DNA of 64,000 bases, from positions 186,001 to 250,000 of the forward strand of contig NZ_JAAIKB010000004.1 in the NCBI RefSeq assembly GCF_011040385.1. Reading direction: 5' to 3'. This document shows, one piece after another, positions 16,264 to 24,479 of the stretch; the first letter of the stretch is position 1; each line of letters opens with the position of its first letter. The stretch is from Falsiroseomonas algicola (lineage in GTDB: Bacteria > Pseudomonadota > Alphaproteobacteria > Acetobacterales > Acetobacteraceae). A model generated the notes under the pieces. The model did not search any database, was not told the origin of the DNA, and was given only the letters and a program-made list of their open reading frames with translations. Position numbers and translations under genes: made by a program.

Positions 16264-17235
16264 TCACTCCGGCTTGATGTTCCCGGCCTCCACCACGCGC
16301 TTCCAGCGCGCGATCTCGCCCGCCTGGAAGGTGGCGAATTCCTCCGGCGTATCGCCGCCGATGTCGAAGCCCGCCTCCACCAGCCGCTGCGCCGTGGCCG
16401 GCACGCGCAGCGCGCCCATGAAGCTCTCCCGCACCCGCTCCACCAGCGCGGGCGGCATGCCGGGCGGGCCGCCCAGCGCCTGCCAGGAATAGACGACGAA
16501 GTCGCGCAGCCCGGCCTCCTGCCCTGTCGGCACATCGGGCAGCACGGGCGTGCGCTGGGATGCCGTGACCATCAGCGCCTTGAGCCGCCCGGACTGGATG
16601 TGCGGGATGACGGCGCCCAGGTTCTGGAAGGAGATATGCGTGGTCCCTGCCATCAGGCTCGTCATGGCCGGCCCGCCCCCGGTGTAGGGGATATGGGCCA
16701 TCTCCGTCCCCGTCGCCTGCTTGAACATCTCCGCCGTCAGGTGGTCCGACGAGCCGACGCCGGAGGAGGGGTAGGACGCCGTGGCCGCGTTGCGCTTCAT
16801 CCAGTCGATGAGCCCCGCGAAATCCTGCACCGGCACCGCCTGCGGGTTCACCACCAGCACATTGGGCGTGCGCACGGTGACGGTGATGCGCGTCAGCTGC
16901 GTCGTCGGGTCGTAGCCGAGGTTCGGCCGCAGCGCGACGTTGATGGCCCAGGTGCTGATCGGGGCGTGCATCAGCGTGTAGCCATCCGGCGCCGTGCGGA
17001 TCACCTGCCGCGCGCCGACCTCTCCGGTCGCGCCCGGGCGATTCTCCACCACGAAGGGTTTCCCCAGCGTCTGCTGCATGTGCTGCGCGGCGATGCGGGC
17101 GATGAGGTCCGAGGGCCCGCCCGTGGCGAAGGGCACCACGATGGTGACGGCGCGGGATGGCCAATCCTGCTGCGCGAGCACGGGCCGGATGAAGGCGGGC
17201 GCGGCGAGCGCGCCCATCAGCGTACGGCGATACAT
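16264..17235 (-). CDS. Bug/TctC-type tripartite tricarboxylate transporter binding protein
   Basis: 323 residues from an ATG preceded by GGAGGAAC. Signal peptide: YRRTLMGALAAPAFIRPVLAQ, with RR compatible with Tat. The mature protein has Bug hallmarks: WPSRAVTIVVPFATGGPSDLIAR, VVENRPGATGEVGA, and HIPYTGGGPAMTSLMAG around residue 190. Such periplasmic proteins bind carboxylates or other small organics. No TctA or TctB gene is nearby. It follows the RraA-like gene on the same strand across a 103-bp gap with two strong hairpins. Confidence 0.92.
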   Translation of the reverse strand: MYRRTLMGALAAPAFIRPVLAQQDWPSRAVTIVVPFATGGPSDLIARIAAQHMQQTLGKPFVVENRPGATGEVGARQVIRTAPDGYTLMHAPISTWAINVALRPNLGYDPTTQLTRITVTVRTPNVLVVNPQAVPVQDFAGLIDWMKRNAATASYPSSGVGSSDHLTAEMFKQATGTEMAHIPYTGGGPAMTSLMAGTTHISFQNLGAVIPHIQSGRLKALMVTASQRTPVLPDVPTGQEAGLRDFVVYSWQALGGPPGMPPALVERVRESFMGALRVPATAQRLVEAGFDIGGDTPEEFATFQAGEIARWKRVVEAGNIKPE

Positions 17236-17277
17236 CGTTCTTGTTCCTCCCTGTGATTGATTGCTTTTCACGACGGT

Positions 17278-17298
17278 CCAGGCCCGTCTCGGGCCTGG
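17278..17298. repeat. perfect hairpin, 9-bp stem, 3-base loop
   Basis: CCAGGCCCG, loop TCT, CGGGCCTGG, between the RraA-like gene and the Bug gene on the minus strand. It is the second of two adjacent strong stems. No T tract follows. It could attenuate transcription, stabilise mRNA ends or be a REP-like element. Confidence 0.6.
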
Positions 17299-17308
17299 CG
17301 GATGGGGT

Positions 17309-17333
17309 GTGGGGAAGGCAGCGCCTTCCCCAC
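17309..17333. terminator. perfect hairpin, 11-bp stem, 3-base loop
   Basis: GTGGGGAAGGC, loop AGC, GCCTTCCCCAC. On the minus strand it begins 5 bases after the RraA-like stop codon, the usual place for a terminator or attenuator. No U tract follows, so readthrough into the Bug gene or mRNA end protection are alternatives. Confidence 0.5.
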
Positions 17334-17338
17334 GGACT

Positions 17339-18055
17339 TCACCGCCCCTTGGCGGCCCGCCACCCCTTGAACTCCTCCAGATTGGCCGGATTGGTCGCGG
17401 GATAGAGCCCGACGATCGTCCGCCCCTCCGCCACCTTCTCCGCCACGAAATCCTCATAGGCCGTCATCTCGGTGGCCTCGGCCGCGATCTCATCCGCCAG
17501 GTGGGCGGGGATGACGATGACGCCGTCGCAGTCGCCGACCAGCACGTCCCCCGGAAACACCGGCGCATCGCCGCAGCCGATCGGCACGTTGATGTCGATG
17601 GCGTGGTTCAGCGTCAGGTTCGTGGGTGCCGAGGGCCGGGTGTGGAAGGCCGGGATGCCGAGTGCGGCGATTTCCGCGCTGTCACGGAAGCCGCCATCCG
17701 TCACCACCCCCGCCACGCCGCGCGCCTTCAGGCGGCCGACCAGGATGGCGCCGGCGGAGGCCGCGCGGGCGTCCTTCCGGCTGTCGAAGACCAGCACATG
17801 GCCTGGCGGGCAGGCCTCGATCGCCTTCCGCTGCGGGTGGTTCGGGTCCTTGAAGGCCTCCAGCGTGTTGAGGTCCTCCCGCGCCGGGATGTAGCGGACG
17901 GTGAAGGCCTCCCCCACCATGCTTTCCGTCGGCGTGTGCAGCGGCAGCGGGCCCTGGATCATCTGCGTGCGGAAGCCGCGCTTGAACAGGGCGGTGGCCA
18001 GGGTGGCGGTGCTCACGCGGCGCAGTCTGTCACGGGTCTCGGGGCTCAGGGCCAT
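17339..18055 (-). CDS. RraA/HMG aldolase-like family protein
   Basis: 238 residues of the RraA fold, which includes 4-hydroxy-4-methyl-2-oxoglutarate aldolases and oxaloacetate decarboxylases. Metal and substrate motif: G102, then R124-D125 and E128 (TDGGFRDSAE). Other hallmarks are FTVRYIPARED near 51-61 and VFPGDVLVGDCDGVIVIP near 184-201. The presence of these catalytic residues favours an aldolase/decarboxylase over the RNase E inhibitor function. A Bug gene downstream suggests uptake of the acid substrate. GAGGAAC precedes the ATG. Confidence 0.87.
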   Translation of the reverse strand: MALSPETRDRLRRVSTATLATALFKRGFRTQMIQGPLPLHTPTESMVGEAFTVRYIPAREDLNTLEAFKDPNHPQRKAIEACPPGHVLVFDSRKDARAASAGAILVGRLKARGVAGVVTDGGFRDSAEIAALGIPAFHTRPSAPTNLTLNHAIDINVPIGCGDAPVFPGDVLVGDCDGVIVIPAHLADEIAAEATEMTAYEDFVAEKVAEGRTIVGLYPATNPANLEEFKGWRAAKGR

Positions 18056-18206
18056 GATGCGTTCCTCAACGGGGCTTCGTTGCCCCTTTCATGCACATGG
18101 TCGGGCCGGATCGTGAACCCCGTCCAGCCCCGGCGGACCTCCTGGCCCTTCCCGCCGCGCCCGCGATGCGGGACACTCCCCGCTATCCCAGCGCGAGACC
18201 CCTCCC

Positions 18207-18986
18207 ATGAACATGGCCGCCCCCTCACCCATCCCCGCCGGCATCAGCGAGGAGGAATGGAAGATCCGCTGCGACCTGGCCGCGCTCTACCGCCTGGTCG
18301 CGCATCACCGGATGACGGACCTGATCTACACCCATATCAGCGCCCGCATCCCGGGGCCGGAGCACCATTTCCTCATCAACAGCTATGGCGTGATGTTCCA
18401 CGAGATGCGCGCCAGCGACCTGGTGAAGATCGACGTGGACGGCAACATCCTGGAACCCGAGGGCCGCAGCGGCCTGCATGTGAACGCCGCCGGCTTCACC
18501 ATCCACTCCGCCATCCACATGGCGCGGGAGGATCTGGTGGCCGTGATCCACACCCACACCTCCGCCGGCATCGCCGTCTCCGCCCAGGAACACGGGCTGC
18601 TGCCGATCAGCCAGCACGCGCTGAAGTTCTACGGCTGCCTCGCCTATCACGGCTATGAGGGCATTGCGCTGGACCTCGATGAGCGGGACCGCCTGGTCGC
18701 CGATCTCGGCCCGCACAAGGCGATGATCCTGCGCAACCACGGGCTGCTGGTCGGCGGCACGACCATCCCCGATGCCTGGAACCAGATCTACTACCTGGAG
18801 CGTGCCTGCCAGGCGCAGGTCGCGGCGCTGGCCGGCGGTGCGAAGCTGGTGCTGCCGCCGGAGGAAGTCCGCCTCAAGACCGCGCAGCAATTCGCGCCGA
18901 AGAACCCGCCCAGCCCGCACATCAACCTGGCCTGGGAAGCCTCCCTCCGCCTGATCGAGAACGACCCGGTCAGCTACCGGAGCTGA
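18207..18986 (+). CDS. class II aldolase/adducin family protein
   Basis: 259 residues. It has the family zinc site (AVIHTHTSAGIAV, then ILRNHGLLVGG) and an N-terminal CDLAALYRLVAHHRMTDLIY segment followed by HISAR. The length and the soluble, signal-less N-terminus fit the branch that acts on hydroxy acids and often sits beside monooxygenases or racemases. The gene is five bases upstream of the flavin monooxygenase gene and is likely cotranscribed. A paralogue is at 9513. Confidence 0.87.
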   Translation: MNMAAPSPIPAGISEEEWKIRCDLAALYRLVAHHRMTDLIYTHISARIPGPEHHFLINSYGVMFHEMRASDLVKIDVDGNILEPEGRSGLHVNAAGFTIHSAIHMAREDLVAVIHTHTSAGIAVSAQEHGLLPISQHALKFYGCLAYHGYEGIALDLDERDRLVADLGPHKAMILRNHGLLVGGTTIPDAWNQIYYLERACQAQVAALAGGAKLVLPPEEVRLKTAQQFAPKNPPSPHINLAWEASLRLIENDPVSYRS

Positions 18987-18991
18987 TCAGC

Positions 18992-20362
18992 ATGACGCGC
19001 CGCGCACAGGGCCACGACGCGCTCCGCGCGATGCGCCTCAACGCCTTCGACATGGCGACGCCGGGCCACATTCAGCAGGGGATGTGGACCCACCCGCGCG
19101 ATCGCAGCACCGGCTACAACAGCCTGGCGCACTGGATGGAGCTGGCGCGGCTGCTGGAACGCGGGCTGTTCGACGGGTTGTTCCTGGCCGATGTGCTCGG
19201 CATCTACGACGTGCTGGGCGGCAGCCCGGATGCGGCGCTGCGCGGTGGCGTGCAGGTGCCACTCATCGATCCCGTCGTCACCATCCCCGCCATGGCCGCG
19301 GTGACGACCCATCTCGGCTTCGGCGTCACTTGCAACCTGGCCTATGAGGCGCCCTACCTCTTCGCCCGCCGCATGTCCTCGCTGGACCATCTGACGGGCG
19401 GGCGCATCGGCTGGAACATCGTCACCGGCTACCTCGACAGCGCCGCCCGCGCGCTGGGCCATGACGCCCAGATGCAGCATGACGACCGATACGACCTGGC
19501 CGAGGAATACATGGACGCGGTCTATGCGCTGTGGGAGGGCAGCTGGGCCGATGATGCGGTGAAGCGTGACAGGGCGGGCGGGATCTATACCGACCCCGCG
19601 CGCGTGCGGCGCATCCGCCACCAGGGCAAGCAGTACCGGCTGGACGCCGTGCATCTCTGCGAACCCTCGCCGCAACGGACCCCCGTGCTCTACCAGGCCG
19701 GTGCCAGTGACCGCGGCCGCGCCTTCGCCGGCCGCCATGCCGAATGCGTCTTCGTCAACGGCACCAGCCCCGCCATCGTGGCGCGGCAGGTGGCGGACCT
19801 CCGCGCCCGCGCCGCACCCCGGCCCATCCAGGTCTTCGTCGGCGCCACCATCGTGACGGGCCGCACGGAAGCGGAAGCCCGCGCGCTGCTGGCCGACTAT
19901 GCCAGCCACGCCAATGCCGAGGCGACGCTGGCCCATGCCGCCGCCTCCCTCGGCATCGACTTCGCCAGGTATGGGATGGACGAACCCATCGAGGCCGGCC
20001 CCACCCAGGCCATCCAGTCCAACGTCCAGGCCATGAAGCAGGTCGCCGGCCCCGCCTGGACCAAGCGCAAGCTGCTGGAGCAATCCGTCCTCGGCAGCCG
20101 CCAGCCCCCCATCGTGGGCGATCCGCACCAGGTGGCCGATGCGCTGGAGGGCTGGATGCGGGATGCCGATGTGGACGGCTTCAACCTCTCCCGCACCGTC
20201 ATGCCGGAATGCCTGGAGAGCTTCATCGAGCTTGTCGTGCCCGTGCTGCAGGAACGCGGCCTCTTCAAGACCGGCTACGCCCCCGGCACCTATCGGGAGA
20301 AGCTGTTCGGCGCCGGCCCGCGGCTGCCGGATACCCACGCGGCAGCAACCCACCGCTGGTGA
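18992..20362 (+). CDS. LLM-class flavin-dependent monooxygenase (NtaA/SnaA/DszA type)
   Basis: 456 residues of the bacterial luciferase-like TIM-barrel. The start MRLNAFDMATPGHIQQGMW-like segment, the DPVVTIPAMAAVTTHLGFGVTCN strand region, and RIGWNIVTGYLDSAARALG around residues 135-155 are diagnostic of the NtaA/SnaA/DszA group. These enzymes use FMNH2 from a separate reductase to oxidise C-N or C-S bonds. No reductase is adjacent. The gene ends 4 bases from the convergent SH3 gene. Confidence 0.9.
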   Translation: MTRRAQGHDALRAMRLNAFDMATPGHIQQGMWTHPRDRSTGYNSLAHWMELARLLERGLFDGLFLADVLGIYDVLGGSPDAALRGGVQVPLIDPVVTIPAMAAVTTHLGFGVTCNLAYEAPYLFARRMSSLDHLTGGRIGWNIVTGYLDSAARALGHDAQMQHDDRYDLAEEYMDAVYALWEGSWADDAVKRDRAGGIYTDPARVRRIRHQGKQYRLDAVHLCEPSPQRTPVLYQAGASDRGRAFAGRHAECVFVNGTSPAIVARQVADLRARAAPRPIQVFVGATIVTGRTEAEARALLADYASHANAEATLAHAAASLGIDFARYGMDEPIEAGPTQAIQSNVQAMKQVAGPAWTKRKLLEQSVLGSRQPPIVGDPHQVADALEGWMRDADVDGFNLSRTVMPECLESFIELVVPVLQERGLFKTGYAPGTYREKLFGAGPRLPDTHAAATHRW

Positions 20363-20366
20363 GCGA

Positions 20367-21095
20367 TCAGGGAACCTCGACCAGGCTCCCATGCACCCAG
20401 CCGCCGCCGGCGCCATCATCCACCTGTAGCCAGCCACCCGCGGCGCGATCCAGCACGGTCAAGCTGGCGCCACGCGGCGCAACCCGCAACACCGCCGCGC
20501 CGCCCCCGGGGCCGCTGCGGATATTGCCGGGGCCACGCATCACGACCTGCCATCCGCCACCGTCGGGCGCGGCGGCGGCAACCGGCGTGACCGCAGCGGG
20601 CACTTCCACCATCGGCGTGGCCGCCGGTGGCTGGACCGCCTGCTGCGTCGCCGCCTGGCAATGCCGCCGCCAGGCCTCTCCCTGAGGCCGGTTGCGATTC
20701 AGCCCCGGCCCATCCTCCAGCACCACGAAGGGCGGCAGGGGGCGGGAGGCGCTGGAGGCCATGGCGGCGTTGCTGCGCGGCGATTCCATCACCCGCGCCA
20801 CCACATCGACAAGCCCGCCACCCTGGCGGCTCGCGATTCGGCCACACACCACGACGGCCTCCCGCCCGCCATCCTGCCGGTGGGTCTCGAGCCCCAGCAA
20901 CTCATCGGACAGCCCCGCGCGCCGGAGATGCAGGCGCACCGCTTCCACCGCGCTCTGCCCTTCCACCGCATCGTCAGCCGCCCGAGGCGCGGCCGCAGGC
21001 GTGATGGTGGGCGCCGGCGTGGCCAGCGTGGCCGCCAGCGCGCCGGCGCCGACCGCCATCAACAGGCCAAGGATCCAAAGGGAACGGCCGGGCAT
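20367..21095 (-). CDS. exported SH3-domain protein
   Basis: 242 residues. N-terminal hydrophobic segment LWILGLLMAVGAGALAATLA is a signal peptide or anchor. Residues about 48-130 look like a small alpha/beta domain (AVEAVRLHLRRAGLSDELLG and VVVCGRI). The C-terminus (about 178-242) is a bacterial SH3 domain: VVMRGPGNIRSGPG, then GASLTVLDRAAGGWLQVDDGAGGGWVHGSLVE-like ending. SH3b domains often bind peptidoglycan. Two lone Cys (in VVCGR and RRHCQ) could form a disulfide. Its role is unknown and it looks unrelated to its catabolic neighbours. Confidence 0.75.
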   Translation of the reverse strand: MPGRSLWILGLLMAVGAGALAATLATPAPTITPAAAPRAADDAVEGQSAVEAVRLHLRRAGLSDELLGLETHRQDGGREAVVVCGRIASRQGGGLVDVVARVMESPRSNAAMASSASRPLPPFVVLEDGPGLNRNRPQGEAWRRHCQAATQQAVQPPAATPMVEVPAAVTPVAAAAPDGGGWQVVMRGPGNIRSGPGGGAAVLRVAPRGASLTVLDRAAGGWLQVDDGAGGGWVHGSLVEVP

Positions 21096-21106
21096 CGGCT
21101 CCTCGC

Positions 21107-21128
21107 GAAGGGGGTTGCAGCCCCCTTC
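21107..21128 (-). terminator. hairpin downstream of the maleate isomerase-like gene
   Basis: GAAGGGGG, a six-base loop (TTGCAG), CCCCCTTC: a perfect 8-bp stem between the isomerase stop (21165) and the SH3 gene start (21095), both on the minus strand. It is placed like a terminator but lacks a clear U tract. Confidence 0.5.
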
Positions 21129-21164
21129 AAAGCCGGAATGCCCCCGCCGGTTCCGCCGCCGGGC

Positions 21165-21899
21165 TCAGGCCTCGGCGAAAAGCCTCCCGCCTGCCCGGTC
21201 AGGCCGCTGCCCCAGCGCCCGCGCGATGGCCCAGAGCATCGCCTGGTTGCTGCTGACGACGGGCTTGCCGATCCGCGCCTCGAGCCCCGGCAGCGCGGCG
21301 ATGGTCGGCAGGTCCGTGCAGCAGATCAGCACCCCGTCGGCCCCGGCATGGTCCAGACCCTCCAGATGCGCGGCCAGCGCCTCGCTGCCGGTGCGCGACA
21401 CCACGCGGAAGCGCTCCAGGCTCGTATTCAGCCCGAGCCCGAGCGACGCCGTCGTCTCGATCCCCGCCGCAGCGAGATAGGCGATGACCGCCGCATTCGT
21501 CGTGTCGAGATAGGGCGTGAACAGGGCGATCCGGCCGAGCTGCAGCGCCCGCAGCGCCGCGACGATCGCCCCGCCGACCTCCAGCCCGCCCTTCGCCTGC
21601 GCCGCGGCGACCATGCCCAGCGACCGTTCAGGGCCAAGCGCCATCGCCGCGCTGGTGCAGCCCAGCATCACCAGGTCGAGCTGGCAGGCGGAGAGATGCT
21701 GCAACGGCACCGCCGCATTCTCCCGCAGCTTCGTCGCCAATTCCTCCCCGGTCAGGCCCAGCGGCAGCGTCATGCGCGCGGCGTGGAAGCTGGCCCCGGG
21801 CAGGCCGGCGCGATTCATCTCCGCCTCCACCGTCGTGTTGCTGCCGGGCACGAGGAGGCCGACGCGTTGCGGAAAGGCGAAGGGGGCGACGTTCTGCAT
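21165..21899 (-). CDS. maleate cis-trans isomerase/Asp-Glu racemase family protein
   Basis: 244 residues from the ATG at 21899. It has the two-cysteine catalytic set of maleate isomerases: C81 in LGCTS and C194 in CCTD, with Y130 in FTPYLDT. The N-terminal VGLLVPGSNTTVE segment is the family substrate loop. Maleate isomerase converts maleate to fumarate, notably in nicotinate catabolism, but broader substrates are possible. It is divergent from the PuuE-like gene. An alternative ATG 12 codons upstream is possible. Confidence 0.85.
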   Translation of the reverse strand: MQNVAPFAFPQRVGLLVPGSNTTVEAEMNRAGLPGASFHAARMTLPLGLTGEELATKLRENAAVPLQHLSACQLDLVMLGCTSAAMALGPERSLGMVAAAQAKGGLEVGGAIVAALRALQLGRIALFTPYLDTTNAAVIAYLAAAGIETTASLGLGLNTSLERFRVVSRTGSEALAAHLEGLDHAGADGVLICCTDLPTIAALPGLEARIGKPVVSSNQAMLWAIARALGQRPDRAGGRLFAEA

Positions 21900-21994
21900 C
21901 CCTCGACCATGCCATGGCAGCGCGCGCCGCGTCATCCCTATCGCGCCGCCATTCCCCGTGGTGAAGTACGGACAACTGCAGGAGAGCCCGCGCG

Positions 21995-22897
21995 ATGCGC
22001 TACGACTTCGTCCCGATGCCCCACCGCAAGCCGCTCCGCTGGCCCAACGGCGCACGCATCGCGATGCTGCTGACCACCAACTTCGAGTACTGGGACCAGA
22101 CGAAGGACACCGACAAGCCCTTCTATCCCGGCGGCCCCTCCATCATCACGGACATGCTGCCCGGCAATGTCTATGACAATCCCAACTGGACCTGGCGCGA
22201 ATACGGCCAGCGCGTCGGCGTCTGGCGGATGTTCGAGACCTTCGAGCGGGCGGGCGTGCCGACCAGCTGCACCATGAACGCCAAGATGGGGCTGGAGCGC
22301 CGCCCCGTGGTGCAGCACGCGATCGACCGGGGCTGGGAGATCGTCGCCCACAACTATGTGCAGACCGACCTGCTGACCAACTACCAGTTCGACATGGAGG
22401 GTGAGCGGAACGTCATCCGGGAGACGCTGCGCGTCTACAAGGACGTGGTCGGCAAGCCCGCCCGTGGCTGGCTCTCCTGCTCGCTGCGCTCCACGCCGAA
22501 CACCGCCAACATCCTGGCGGAGGAAGGGCTGATCTTCTTCACCGACCTGCTGAACGACGACCAGCCCTACCTGATCCACACGGAATCCGGGAAGCCGATG
22601 GTCTCCATCCCCTACACCTCGGAGGTCAACGACTTCACCGTCTTCCTCCGCCAGGGGAAGGATGCGAATGGCGGCTTCGGCGTCTTCAAGGAGCAGTTCG
22701 ACGAGCTGTATCGCGAAGGGGCCACAAGCGGCCGGCTGATGAATATCGGCCTCCACCCCCACGTCATCGGCCAGCCCTTCCGCATCCGCGCGCTGCGTGA
22801 CTTCGTGGACTATGCCCGCACCTTCCCCGATGTCTGGTGGACGACGCGGGAGGAGATCGCGGAATGGTACCTGGCCAACCACCAGGACCACATCTAG
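21995..22897 (+). CDS. polysaccharide deacetylase-family protein (PuuE allantoinase-like)
   Basis: 300 residues of the NodB-type barrel. The N-terminus has LLTTNFEYWDQ where a catalytic Asp motif is expected, GWEIVAHNYVQ with H119 but no second histidine of an HxxxH, and a late NIGLHPHVIGQP segment typical of the PuuE/allantoinase-like branch. Such proteins hydrolyse amide or cyclic amide bonds; PuuE opens allantoin. The changed metal motif makes the exact activity uncertain. GGAGAG precedes the ATG. The stop overlaps that of the convergent MBL gene. Confidence 0.83.
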   Translation: MRYDFVPMPHRKPLRWPNGARIAMLLTTNFEYWDQTKDTDKPFYPGGPSIITDMLPGNVYDNPNWTWREYGQRVGVWRMFETFERAGVPTSCTMNAKMGLERRPVVQHAIDRGWEIVAHNYVQTDLLTNYQFDMEGERNVIRETLRVYKDVVGKPARGWLSCSLRSTPNTANILAEEGLIFFTDLLNDDQPYLIHTESGKPMVSIPYTSEVNDFTVFLRQGKDANGGFGVFKEQFDELYREGATSGRLMNIGLHPHVIGQPFRIRALRDFVDYARTFPDVWWTTREEIAEWYLANHQDHI

Positions 22898-23751
22898 CGA
22901 AGGCCGAAGGCGTCCCCTTCCCGCACCACATCCCACACCACGCGCCCCCGCGCGTGGTGTGGCACGAGCGAGAGTCCGTCATCCGCCGCCTCCGCCAGCA
23001 GCGCGCGCCGCGTCGCCACCGCCTGCTCCGCATCGCTGCAGAAGCGGGAGACGATCTCCGGCATCGCCAGCTGCACCGGGTGATGCACCGCATCGGCCGC
23101 GATCAGCACCTGGCGCTTCGTGCCCGTCAGCGTGATGCCGACCTGCCCCGGCGTATGCCCCGGGAGCGGCCGGAAGCGGATGCCGGGGTGGGGCGAATGG
23201 TCATCCGGCACCTGGTCGATCAGCCCGGCCTCCGCCACCGGCAGCACGCTGTCGCGGAAGCAGCCATGACCGACCGGCGCCACCGCATCCATCGCCGCCC
23301 AATGGGTGAACTCCCGCTCCGCCACGACGTAGCGCGCCTTCGGGAACGTCGGCACCCAGCGCCCCTCCTGCCATCGCGTCGCCCAGCCGACATGGTCGGC
23401 GTGCAGATGCGTGAACAGCATCCCGTCCACGTCCTCGGGCGCCACGCCGAGTCTCTTGAGAAAATCCGTCTTCCGGCGATGCCAGGAGGATCGCGCCGGG
23501 CGTTCCTTGTCGTCGCCGACGCCGCCATCGACGACGAAGGTGCGGCCGGCGGCCTCGATGACGAAGACCTGGATGCGCAGCAGCAGGCTGTCCGTCTCCG
23601 GCTCCACGCTCAGCGGATCCAGCGCCGCGCCGCGCGTCAGGATCGAGGGATCGGTGCGCAGGAACAGCACCTCCCGCGGCAGCCGGAAGGGATCCTCATC
23701 CGCCACCCCGCGCAGCACGATGCCGCCGAGGTCGAGCGACCAGTCACTCAT
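22894..23751 (-). CDS. MBL-fold metallo-hydrolase (lactonase-like)
   Basis: 285 residues. Zinc motif H115-x-H117-x-D119-H120 (HLHADH), a following His in PGHTPGQ, an Asp in IAADAVH, and His in VPHHARG. The pattern resembles quorum-quenching and other lactonases. It is the last gene of the seven-gene branched-chain-type ABC operon, coupled by ATGA to the SDR gene, which suggests it hydrolyses a lactone or ester derived from the imported compound. It is distinct from the MBL protein at 588. Confidence 0.87.
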   Translation of the reverse strand: MSDWSLDLGGIVLRGVADEDPFRLPREVLFLRTDPSILTRGAALDPLSVEPETDSLLLRIQVFVIEAAGRTFVVDGGVGDDKERPARSSWHRRKTDFLKRLGVAPEDVDGMLFTHLHADHVGWATRWQEGRWVPTFPKARYVVAEREFTHWAAMDAVAPVGHGCFRDSVLPVAEAGLIDQVPDDHSPHPGIRFRPLPGHTPGQVGITLTGTKRQVLIAADAVHHPVQLAMPEIVSRFCSDAEQAVATRRALLAEAADDGLSLVPHHARGRVVWDVVREGDAFGLR

Positions 23752-24479
23752 GGCATATAGGCCCCGCCATTCACCCAGAGCACCTGGCCCGTCATGTAGG
23801 CGCTGTCGGCGCCGAGCAGGAACATCACCGGCCCCACCACATCGGACGGCACGGCGATGCGCTTCAGCGGCATCATGGCGCTGTAGGCGGCGATGTCGAG
23901 GTTGGTCTGCCCATCCTCGCTGGACCGTCCGGTGCCGCCGCGCAGGAAGGCGGTATCGACCGCGCCCGGCCCGACCGCGTTCACCCGGATCAGCGGCGCT
24001 GCCTCCAGCGCCATGGTCTTGGTCATGGACACCATCGCGGCCTTGCAGGCGGCATAGGGCCCGTAGCCCGGCCGCGTATGCGCGGCGAGGCCCGAGACCA
24101 TCTGCACCATCGCGGGGCTGTCGCCCTTGGCCAGCAGTGGCAGCGCGGCGCGCGCGGTCAGGAAGGCGGCGCGGAGATTGCCCGCGACCACCTCGTCCCA
24201 GAAGTCAGGCTCGACGCTCTCCAGCTTCCGCATCCCCAGCAGGAAGCCCGCCAGGTTCACGAAACCCTCGAGCCCGTCTTCCAGCTGCGCGAAGGCCGCG
24301 CGCACCGAGCCCGCATCCGTGGCGTCGATGGGAATCGCCCGCACGCCGTCCGGCACCGGGTGGCGCTCCAGCGAGGCCGGCAGGTCCAGCACGGAAACCC
24401 GCCATCCCTCCGCCACCGCGCGCGCCACCAGCGCGCGCCCGATGCCGCCGGCGCCGCCGAGGACCGCGAGGCGCCTCAT
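23748..24479 (-). CDS. short-chain dehydrogenase/reductase
   Basis: 243 residues. Cofactor motif GGAGGIG at 8-14, NLAG at 75-78, catalytic S129, Y142 and K146 (YAACK). The C-terminal TGQVLWVNGG is standard. D32 after beta-2 (VSVLDLP) favours NAD+ over NADP+. It sits between the ABC binding protein and the lactonase-like hydrolase with four-base overlaps on both sides, so it probably oxidises an alcohol imported by the transporter. Confidence 0.9.
   Translation of the reverse strand: MRRLAVLGGAGGIGRALVARAVAEGWRVSVLDLPASLERHPVPDGVRAIPIDATDAGSVRAAFAQLEDGLEGFVNLAGFLLGMRKLESVEPDFWDEVVAGNLRAAFLTARAALPLLAKGDSPAMVQMVSGLAAHTRPGYGPYAACKAAMVSMTKTMALEAAPLIRVNAVGPGAVDTAFLRGGTGRSSEDGQTNLDIAAYSAMMPLKRIAVPSDVVGPVMFLLGADSAYMTGQVLWVNGGAYMP

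Noticed and set aside
21960-21976. Possible extra TTGTCCGGACAA half-site (CGGACAA)
   Set aside because: Only one arm is present and the other side does not match, so it is likely chance.
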